Shown here one piece after another: positions 9,754-16,377 of a stretch of 64,000 bases of DNA (position 1 is the first letter of the stretch; the number at the start of each line of letters is the position of its first letter). A program made the translations under genes and the position numbers. This stretch comes from Streptomyces albofaciens JCM 4342 (lineage in GTDB: Bacteria; Actinomycetota; Actinomycetes; Streptomycetales; Streptomycetaceae), in contig NZ_PDCM01000002.1 in assembly GCF_008634025.1 (NCBI RefSeq), positions 2,939,001-3,003,000 of the forward strand, given 5' to 3'. The notes beneath the pieces were generated by a model, which made no database searches, was not told the DNA's origin, and worked only from the letters and a program-made list of their open reading frames with translations.

Positions 9754-10527
9754 ATGGCGGCCGTCTCCCAGGTCCTGAGGTCGGAGTGGACCAAGATCCG
9801 TTCGGTGCGGTCCACGGTGTGGACGCTGGGCGTCGCGCTGGTCGTCACGGTCGCGCTGGGCGCGCTGATCTGCCTGCTCGCCTCGAACGACTTCGGCAGC
9901 ACCGCGCCCCGCGACCGGGCCGGCTTCGACCCGGCCGGCACCAGCTTCGCGGGCATGGGCCTGGGGCAGCTGGCGATGATCGTCTTCGGGGTGCTGGTGG
10001 TCTCGAACGAGTACAGCACCGGGATGATCCGTACGTCGCTCGCCGCCGTACCGCAGCGCGGCGTCTTCCTCTTCTGCAAGATCGCCGTCGCCACCCTGCT
10101 CGCCCTGGTCGTCTCCTTCGTGACGGCGTTCCTCTCCTTCTTCGTCGGACAGGCGATGCTGGGCGCCCACGCGGTGTCGCTCGGCGATCCGGGCGTGCTG
10201 CGCGCCGTGGTGGGCGCCGGGCTCTACATGACGGTGATCGGGGTGTTCGCGATGGGCGTCGCGACGATGCTGCGCAGCCCGATGCTGGCGCTGGGCACCC
10301 TGATGCCGTTCTTCTTCCTGATCTCCAGCATCCTGGGGAACGTCTCGGCCACCAGGAAGATCGGCCGTTACCTCCCCGACCAGGCCGGTGCCCGCATCAT
10401 GCAGGTGGTGCCGTCGGCCGGGCACGACGTCCCGTACGGGCCGTGGGGCGGGTTCGGCATCATGCTGGCGTGGACGGCCGCCGTACTGCTGGGCGGATAT
10501 CTGCTGCTCAAGCGGCGCGACGCCTAG
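9754..10527 (+). CDS. ABC-2 type permease (module 1)
   Basis: 257 aa integral membrane protein with about six hydrophobic segments, starting with a cytoplasmic SEWTKIRSVRSTVWTLGV motif that is also present in the module 2 permease. ATG 9754 is preferred over an in-frame GTG at 9748 because the GAGGGG ribosome site (9741-9746) is 7 nt from the ATG. It should pair with the ATPase ending at 9751 to form an exporter. The ESxTGMIRTSLAAVPQR segment (SNEYSTGMIRTS) is typical of ABC-2 permeases in Streptomyces. Substrate unknown. Confidence 0.88.
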   Translation: MAAVSQVLRSEWTKIRSVRSTVWTLGVALVVTVALGALICLLASNDFGSTAPRDRAGFDPAGTSFAGMGLGQLAMIVFGVLVVSNEYSTGMIRTSLAAVPQRGVFLFCKIAVATLLALVVSFVTAFLSFFVGQAMLGAHAVSLGDPGVLRAVVGAGLYMTVIGVFAMGVATMLRSPMLALGTLMPFFFLISSILGNVSATRKIGRYLPDQAGARIMQVVPSAGHDVPYGPWGGFGIMLAWTAAVLLGGYLLLKRRDA

Positions 10528-10587
10528 GAAGCGGCGCCGGGCACCCGTGCCGGCCCCGGCGTCCCGCGCGCCCCACCCGTACGCGTT

Positions 10588-10618
10588 TTGACGGGAACCG
10601 TCAACATCCCGATAGCCT
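10588..10618 (+). promoter_or_regulatory. promoter-like region with perfect palindrome
   Basis: TTGACGGGAACCGTCAA (10588-10604) is a perfect 7-3-7 inverted repeat whose left arm is also a consensus -35 (TTGACG). A TAGCCT -10 candidate lies at 10613-10618, a 19-bp spacing that is slightly long. The layout suggests an operator overlapping the promoter of the second ABC module. Confidence 0.5.
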
Positions 10619-10679
10619 CCTAACCCTTACGGGGGTACGAGAGCGCCTCTGCCCCGAACCATCTTCCGAGGGGCGGAGA

Positions 10680-11996
10680 ATGATCGAGGCAGTCGGCCTG
10701 ACGAAGCGCTACGGCGCCAAGACGGCCGTGCACAACCTGTCGTTCCAGGTGCGGCCGGGCACCGTCACGGGCTTCCTGGGGCCCAACGGCTCCGGCAAGT
10801 CGACGACGATGCGCATGATCCTGGGGCTGGACACCCCGACCTCCGGGCGCGTCACGATCGGCGGCATCCCGTTCCGCAAGGTGCCGAACGCCCCGCGGCA
10901 CGTCGGCGCGCTCCTGGACGCCAAGGCGGTGCACGGCGGGCGCACCGCCCGCCAGCACCTGCTCTCGCTCGCCCAGCTCTCCGGCATCCCGGCGCGCCGC
11001 GTCGACGAGGTGCTCGGCGTGGTCGGCCTCCAGGAGGTGGCCCGCAAGCGCTCCAACGGCTTCTCGCTCGGCATGGGCCAGCGCCTGGGCATCGCGGCGG
11101 CGCTGCTCGGCGACCCGCAGGTGCTGCTCTTCGACGAGCCGGTCAACGGCCTGGACCCGGAGGGCATCCTGTGGGTCCGCAACCTGATGAAGCAGCTGGC
11201 CGCCGAGGGCCGTACGGTCTTCGTCTCCTCGCACCTGATGAGCGAGATGGCGCTGACCGCCGAGCACCTGATCGTCATCGGCCGCGGCCAGCTGCTCGCG
11301 GACATGCCGGTCAAGGACTTCATCTCGGCCAACTCCGCCGACTTCGCCCGGGTGCGCACCCCGGACACCGAGCCGGAGCTGCGCGACAAGCTCGGCTCGG
11401 TGCTCGGCGAGGCGGGTGCCCAGGTCGTGCCGGAGCCGGACGGCGCGCTGCGCGTCACGGGGCTGCCGCTGCCGCGTATCAGCGACCTCGCCCACGGCGC
11501 GGACATCCGCCTGTGGGAGCTGTCGCCGCACCAGGCGTCCCTGGAAGAGGCGTACATGCGGCTGACGCAGGGCGCCGTGGACTACCGCTCGACGGCCGAC
11601 CAGCGCGCCGGTCTCCAGCAGCAGGTGGCCGCGCCCGCGCCGCAGGGCCCGGGCGTGCCGGGGCAGCAGCCCCCGCAGGGGTACGCGCCGCAGCCGGGCC
11701 CGTACGGGCAGCCCGCCCACCCCGGACAGCCCGCGCACCCGGGACAGCCCGCGCACCCCGGACAGCCCGCGCACCCGGGACAGCCGAACCCGTACGCGCA
11801 GGCGCCCGGCGGCGCTCCGGGCCAGGGCTACGGCTACCCGCAGGCGGCCGGGCCGGGTGCGCCGTACGGGCAGCCGAACCCGTACGCGCAGCCGCAGCCG
11901 GGCCCGCAGGCCGGTGCCCCGGCGCCGATGCCGCCCGCCGCCCGGCCCGCCGCCCCCGCCGACATCTCCACGCCGCACACCGAGGACGCCCGATGA
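10680..11996 (+). CDS. ABC transporter ATP-binding protein (module 2) with Pro-rich tail
   Basis: 438 aa. The N-terminal ~310 residues are a BcrA-like ATPase with GPNGSGKST (Walker A), FSLGMGQRLG (signature) and VLLFDEPVNGLDPEG (Walker B). The last ~110 residues form a low-complexity Pro/Gln/Gly/Tyr tail containing four GQPAHP repeats, predicted to be disordered. ATG 10680 follows GGGGCGGAGA. The stop overlaps the next permease ATG by 4 nt (ATGA), implying translational coupling. The catalytic part is very similar to the protein at 8711. The substrate cannot be deduced. Confidence 0.9.
   Translation: MIEAVGLTKRYGAKTAVHNLSFQVRPGTVTGFLGPNGSGKSTTMRMILGLDTPTSGRVTIGGIPFRKVPNAPRHVGALLDAKAVHGGRTARQHLLSLAQLSGIPARRVDEVLGVVGLQEVARKRSNGFSLGMGQRLGIAAALLGDPQVLLFDEPVNGLDPEGILWVRNLMKQLAAEGRTVFVSSHLMSEMALTAEHLIVIGRGQLLADMPVKDFISANSADFARVRTPDTEPELRDKLGSVLGEAGAQVVPEPDGALRVTGLPLPRISDLAHGADIRLWELSPHQASLEEAYMRLTQGAVDYRSTADQRAGLQQQVAAPAPQGPGVPGQQPPQGYAPQPGPYGQPAHPGQPAHPGQPAHPGQPAHPGQPNPYAQAPGGAPGQGYGYPQAAGPGAPYGQPNPYAQPQPGPQAGAPAPMPPAARPAAPADISTPHTEDAR
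11706..11786 (+). repeat. 18-bp tandem repeat encoding GQPAHP
   Basis: Four near-identical 18-bp units, starting at 11706, 11724, 11742 and 11760, plus a partial fifth unit. They lie in frame in the tail of the ATPase gene. Confidence 0.85.
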
Positions 11997-13294
11997 CCAG
12001 CCCTCAGCAGCCGCAGCCGCAGCCTGAGCCGCACGACACCGCCGCCCCCGGCGCCGCCGCCCCGATGCCCCCGGCCGGGGCCCCGGAGCCGCCCGCGCAG
12101 CACCCCGCCGAGCAGCCGGAGCCCCGGCCGCTGGCCGCGCACCCGCAGCCGCAACCGCAGCAGCCTCCGGCCCAGGTGCCGGCGCCGCAGGAGGGCGGTC
12201 CGGCGCGCGAGGCGGGCACGATGATGCTCCAGGCCCAGCAGCCGCCCGCCGCCGCGCCCGGCAAGGAGGCCGGGACGATGATGCTCCAGGCCCAGGCCGC
12301 GCCGCAGGCAGCGCCGCTGCCCCCGCAGGGCGCCCCCAAGGACGCGGGCACCATGACGCTTCAGGCGCAGCAGCCGCCCGCCGTTCCCCCACAGCAACCG
12401 CAGCAACCGCACCAGCAGCCGCATCAGCCCGCGCAGCAGGCACCGCAGTCGCCCCAGCAGCAGATCCCGGCCGCCTGGCAGGCCGCCGGCCCCGGCGGCG
12501 CTGCCCCGGCCTACGTCTCGCCGATCCCGGTCCGCCGTACGAACCTGGGCCACGCCCTCGCCTCCGAGTGGACGAAGATCCGCTCGGTGCGCTCCACGAT
12601 GTGGACGCTGGGCGTGATGATCCTGCTGAACGTCGGCATCGGGCTGCTGGCCGCGACGGCGATCGCGGGCCTGGACCGTCCGACCGCCGTGGTGTTCGGC
12701 TCCGCCTGGTTCGGGCTGCTGCTCGGCACCCTGTGCGTGATCCCCCTCGGTGTGCTGGCGATCTCCTCGGAGTACGGCACCGGCATGATCCGTACGACGC
12801 TCACGGCCTGTCCCAGCCGGGGCCGAGTGCTGGCCGCCAAGGCGATCGTGCTGTTCGGGCTGACGTTCGTGATCACCACGGTCTCCACCACCCTGGTCGC
12901 GGCGGCACACGCCGGGATGATCGACGGCCCGGCGCCGACCGGCGACCAGTGGCTGCGCGCCACGGTCGGCTCCGGCCTGTACGTGGCCGTGCTGAGCCTG
13001 CTGGCCCTCGGGGCGGGCACGCTGCTGCGGCACTCGGCCGGCGCGATCAGCGCGATGATGGGCCTGGTCCTGCTGCCCATGCTGCTGGCCGTTTTCATGC
13101 TCAGTTCGGAGAGCCTGCGGCCGGTCGCCAAGGCGATGATCGAGTACTCGGTCCCGAACAGTCTCGGCGCTCTCCACGACAAGGCGTTCATGCCCGACGG
13201 CCCGTCCGGCTGGCAGCCGCTGCTGATCCTCGTGGGCGTCACCGTGGTCGTCCTCGGCGGCGCCTACGCCGCGCTGGAGAAGCGCGACGTGTAG
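11993..13294 (+). CDS. ABC-2 permease (module 2) with disordered N-terminal extension
   Basis: 433 aa. Residues 1-180 are Pro/Gln/Ala-rich and include three copies of an AGTMMLQAQ-like motif spaced by proline segments. Residues 180-433 are an ABC-2 permease with about six membrane segments, again opening with SEWTKIRSVRSTMWTLGV as in module 1. ATG 11993 overlaps the upstream stop (ATGA), so it is coupled to its ATPase. The extension would lie in the cytoplasm next to the proline-rich ATPase tail, so the two low-complexity parts may interact (inference). The gene ends 1 bp from the convergent gene at 13296. Confidence 0.88.
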   Translation: MTSPQQPQPQPEPHDTAAPGAAAPMPPAGAPEPPAQHPAEQPEPRPLAAHPQPQPQQPPAQVPAPQEGGPAREAGTMMLQAQQPPAAAPGKEAGTMMLQAQAAPQAAPLPPQGAPKDAGTMTLQAQQPPAVPPQQPQQPHQQPHQPAQQAPQSPQQQIPAAWQAAGPGGAAPAYVSPIPVRRTNLGHALASEWTKIRSVRSTMWTLGVMILLNVGIGLLAATAIAGLDRPTAVVFGSAWFGLLLGTLCVIPLGVLAISSEYGTGMIRTTLTACPSRGRVLAAKAIVLFGLTFVITTVSTTLVAAAHAGMIDGPAPTGDQWLRATVGSGLYVAVLSLLALGAGTLLRHSAGAISAMMGLVLLPMLLAVFMLSSESLRPVAKAMIEYSVPNSLGALHDKAFMPDGPSGWQPLLILVGVTVVVLGGAYAALEKRDV

Positions 13295-13295
13295 G

Positions 13296-13613
13296 TCAGT
13301 ACCTCGGCGCGTTACGGGACCGCTGGAGCCGCGCGCTCCGGCGGTCCCGTGCGTTCCAGCACGCCTTGTGCCAGTGTCTGCGGTCGTCCACGTCGCCCTC
13401 CCGCGGCCAGGCGACGACGTGCGGCACCCCCGGCGGGATCTCCTGGTCGCAGCCCGGGCAGCGGTAGTGCTTGGCCGCACCGCCACCCCCCAGGTGCCGT
13501 ACGACCCACTCCTCGCCGCGCCACTCCTCGGTACGTTCGAGACCGTAGCGGCCTGCGCCCGAGTGGTCGGCTGGCTTCTCACCGCCGCGGGGACGGTTTC
13601 GACGCGGGGACAC
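13296..13613 (-). CDS. conserved Streptomyces Cys/His small protein
   Basis: 105 aa. GTG 13613 (SPRRNRPRGG) was chosen for its GAGGT ribosome site and because related proteins start there, as I recall. The C-terminal half has a likely zinc site with CPGC, a histidine in GVPHVVAWP, and the RHWHKACW segment (H, H and C). The rest is basic and Gly-rich. Such proteins are often annotated only as hypothetical or ATP/GTP-binding, and I see no P-loop. It is convergent with the ABC permease at 13294. Function unknown; a nucleic-acid or protein-binding zinc ribbon is plausible. Confidence 0.75.
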   Translation of the reverse strand: MSPRRNRPRGGEKPADHSGAGRYGLERTEEWRGEEWVVRHLGGGGAAKHYRCPGCDQEIPPGVPHVVAWPREGDVDDRRHWHKACWNARDRRSARLQRSRNAPRY

Positions 13614-13801
13614 TGGGCACCTCGGGAAATCTACGGGGTCACGGGCCGTCACCACCCTACGCGGATCGGTCATGGGGCCCGCCCGCCACCACAATCCTGC
13701 GATCATCAGGAAACTTCGCCCCAGGCCGTGCCCTTGGCACGTGTCACCCGTTGTTGCCTGTTAGGGGGATGTCGCGTCGGCTGCGAGGAGGCAGAAGAGC
13801 G

Positions 13802-14830
13802 ATGCGCGTTGGGGCATTCATCCTGGCCGCTCAGTTTCCCGGCCAGGGACAGGGGGAGACACTGCACCGCGCGGTGCGGTCCGCGGAGGTCGCCGAGGAG
13901 GCCGGGCTCGACGCGGTCTGGCTGGCCGAGCACCACTTCATGCCGTACGGGGTCTGCCCGTCGGCGGCGACGCTGGCCGCGCTGCTGCTGGGACGTACGG
14001 ACAGAATCGGCGTCGGCACCTCCGTCAGCGTGCTGCCGACCCAGCACCCGGTCGCCCTCGGGGAGCAGGCGGCGCTGCTGCACCTGATCACCGGTGGCCG
14101 GTTCACCCTCGGGGTGGGCCGCGGCGGCCCCTGGGTGGACCTGGAGGTCTTCGGCACCGGCCTGGACGCCTATGAGAAGCACTTCCCCGAGTCGCTGGAC
14201 CTGCTGCTGCGCTGGCTGCGCGAGCCCCGGGTCGGCGCCGCGGGGAACCGCCACTCCTTCCGCGAGGTCGCGGTCGTGCCGCGGCCCTCCGAGTCGCTGG
14301 AGTCGCCGGCCGGTCCGCCGGTCGTCCTGGCGTGCACCTCGCCCGGGTCGGTGCGGCTGGCCGCCGAGCGCGGGCTGCCCATGCTGCTGGGGATGCACTG
14401 CGGCGACGAGGAGAAGGCGGAGATGGTCGCGCTGTGGCGCCGTCTGTCGCTGGCCGCCGGGCGGGCCCCGGCCGAGGTCGCGGCGGCGGAGCACGTCTCG
14501 GCGGGCGTGGTGCAGGTCGGCGACACCCGCCAGGGCGCGGCCGAGGTGCTCACCAAGGCCATGCCGGGCTGGCTGCGGCGCGGCCTGGCGGCCCATGAGA
14601 CGGTCGACGGCCGCTACCGCGCCATGCGCGACCCGCTGGCGTACACGGAACTGCTCTGCGATCTGCACCCGGTGGGACCGCCGCGGCTGTGTGCCGACCG
14701 GCTGGCGGCCTCGGCCGAGCGGACCGGCATCCGGCGCTTCGCGCTGCTCGTGGAGGGCTCCGGCGATCTGGCCGCCACGGAGGAGAACGTCCGGCGGCTG
14801 GGTGCCGAGGTGCTGCCGCTGCTCGGCTGA
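13802..14830 (+). CDS. LLM-class flavin-dependent oxidoreductase
   Basis: 342 aa luciferase-like TIM-barrel protein expected to use FMNH2 or F420. Typical features are the N-terminal strand MRVGAFILAA, the segment LDAVWLAEHHF near residue 40, an SVSVLPTQHPV segment and the glycine-rich GRFTLGVGRGGPW near residue 100. ATG 13802 is chosen because homology begins here and GAGGAG lies 11 nt upstream. The substrate cannot be read from sequence. It stands alone between the Cys/His protein and the SCO5389-like gene. Confidence 0.88.
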   Translation: MRVGAFILAAQFPGQGQGETLHRAVRSAEVAEEAGLDAVWLAEHHFMPYGVCPSAATLAALLLGRTDRIGVGTSVSVLPTQHPVALGEQAALLHLITGGRFTLGVGRGGPWVDLEVFGTGLDAYEKHFPESLDLLLRWLREPRVGAAGNRHSFREVAVVPRPSESLESPAGPPVVLACTSPGSVRLAAERGLPMLLGMHCGDEEKAEMVALWRRLSLAAGRAPAEVAAAEHVSAGVVQVGDTRQGAAEVLTKAMPGWLRRGLAAHETVDGRYRAMRDPLAYTELLCDLHPVGPPRLCADRLAASAERTGIRRFALLVEGSGDLAATEENVRRLGAEVLPLLG

Positions 14831-15000
14831 GGAGCCCGGCGGGGGTACGGCGGTCCGCGCGGCCCGTCCGGTGGACACCGGTACGGGTGGCCGCGGGCCG
14901 TCACCGCAAAGAGATGGCCGGGGAGTTGACCGGCGCTGCCGCCGGCGCGGCGGCGACGCACGGTGCCGCGTCCCGTGTGCGCGGCGGCAGCGTCACCCGG

Positions 15001-15393
15001 TCAGCAGTCGCGCAGTGCGGGCGACTGGTTCAGCAACTGGCCACGGATGGAGGTGAAGGCGGCCAGCCTGTCGTCCACCGCCGGGTCGAGCGGGAAGACC
15101 GCGACCCGGTGACAGTTCTGGAATGCCAGGCGCACACCGAAATGGCGCTCCAGGGACCCGCGTATCGCGTCACTCGCCAGCGCACGCAGCAGCTGACCGC
15201 GCGCCTGCTCGTCCGGCGGCGGCGTCTGGTTGTCGGCGAACTGACCGCCGTCCACCTTCAGCCGGGCCACCAGCGAGCTGATCATCTCCCATGCGTACGG
15301 CAGGGAGGTCCGGACGCAGTCGACAAATTCGGCTTCGTCGACCTCGCCTCGCTCGGCCTGTTCGAGGAGGGCCGGTGAGACGTCGAGCGACAT
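15001..15393 (-). CDS. SCO5389-family conserved protein
   Basis: 130 aa soluble protein conserved in streptomycetes, function unknown. It has [19 protein letters not shown] at the N-terminus, a central [16 protein letters not shown] segment and a conserved C-terminal half with [11 protein letters not shown] and QLLNQSP. No signal peptide or membrane segment. ATG 15393 follows the strong ribosome site AGGAGAA. It is divergent from nucS with a 214-bp gap. Linkage to nucS is conserved in my recollection of Streptomyces genomes, but a role in repair is only a guess. Confidence 0.85.
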   Translation of the reverse strand: MSLDVSPALLEQAERGEVDEAEFVDCVRTSLPYAWEMISSLVARLKVDGGQFADNQTPPPDEQARGQLLRALASDAIRGSLERHFGVRLAFQNCHRVAVFPLDPAVDDRLAAFTSIRGQLLNQSPALRDC

Positions 15394-15593
15394 GAGGTTC
15401 TCCTCTCGCGGCCCCGCCGGAGCGGGGCCTCAGGGATCGGACGGGAGGCTCGCGACGGAGCGTGTCCGTATCACGACCCCCCGCTTCAACCGTAGGCCGG
15501 TCGTCCGGCCCGCACCAGGAGATTGCAGAGACAACCGGCCACCGGTGAACGGGACGGCGCGGGGGCGAATCGCGTGCGCCGCCCCCGGTCGAG

Positions 15594-15599
15594 TAGCGT
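15594..15599 (+). promoter_or_regulatory. -10 box for probable leaderless nucS mRNA
   Basis: TAGCGT lies 8 nt before the nucS ATG, and no ribosome binding site is visible in the gap. The -35 is not recognisable. Confidence 0.45.
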
Positions 15600-15607
15600 G
15601 GCGCACC

Positions 15608-16267
15608 ATGCGTCTCGTCATCGCCCGTTGCTCCGTGGACTACGCGGGCCGGCTCACCGCCCACCTCCCGTCGGCCCCCCGCCTCATCCTCGTGAAGGCG
15701 GACGGTTCGGTCTCCATCCACGCGGACGACCGCGCCTACAAACCCCTGAACTGGATGTCCCCGCCGTGCACCCTCAAGGAGGGCGACGGGGTGTGGACGG
15801 TGGAGAACAAGGGCGGCGAGAAGCTCATCATCACGCTGGAAGAGGTGATGCACGACTCGTCGCACGAGCTGGGCGTGGACCCGGGCCTGATCAAGGACGG
15901 GGTGGAGGCGCACCTTCAGGAACTGCTCGCCGACCGGATCGAGACACTCGGCGAGGGCTACTCGCTCATCCGCCGCGAATACCCCACCGCCATCGGCCCG
16001 GTGGACATCCTGTGCCGGGACGCGGACGGCGGGACGGTCGCCGTGGAGATCAAGCGGCGCGGTGAGATCGACGGCGTCGAGCAGCTCACCCGCTATCTCG
16101 ACCTGCTCAACCGGGATCCGCATCTGGCCCCGGTCAAGGGCGTGTTCGCGGCCCAGGAGATCAAGCCGCAGGCCCGGGTGCTGGCCACCGACCGCGGCAT
16201 CGGCTGCGTCGTGCTGGACTACAACGCGCTGCGCGGCATCGAGGACGACAAGCTGCGCCTGTTCTGA
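15608..16267 (+). CDS. nucS: NucS/EndoMS mismatch-specific endonuclease
   Basis: 219 aa. NucS cuts both strands at mismatches and replaces MutS/MutL mismatch repair in actinobacteria. The C-terminal RecB-like nuclease domain carries D133 (GPVDIL), E147 and K149 (VEIK), with the N-terminal DNA-binding/dimerisation domain at about residues 1-110. The extreme C-terminus DDKLRLF matches the beta-clamp-binding tail described for actinobacterial NucS. ATG 15608 gives the family start [10 protein letters not shown]. It probably has a leaderless transcript. The gene is intact with all key residues present. Confidence 0.96.
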   Translation: MRLVIARCSVDYAGRLTAHLPSAPRLILVKADGSVSIHADDRAYKPLNWMSPPCTLKEGDGVWTVENKGGEKLIITLEEVMHDSSHELGVDPGLIKDGVEAHLQELLADRIETLGEGYSLIRREYPTAIGPVDILCRDADGGTVAVEIKRRGEIDGVEQLTRYLDLLNRDPHLAPVKGVFAAQEIKPQARVLATDRGIGCVVLDYNALRGIEDDKLRLF

Positions 16268-16377
16268 GCGTTCCGTTCCGAGCGCCTTCACCGGGCGCCG
16301 GTACGGATGACGACGGCCCGGTACGGAAACGCCCGCCACGGTGGCGGACGGTCGCGTACCGGGCCGTCGTACTGCGT

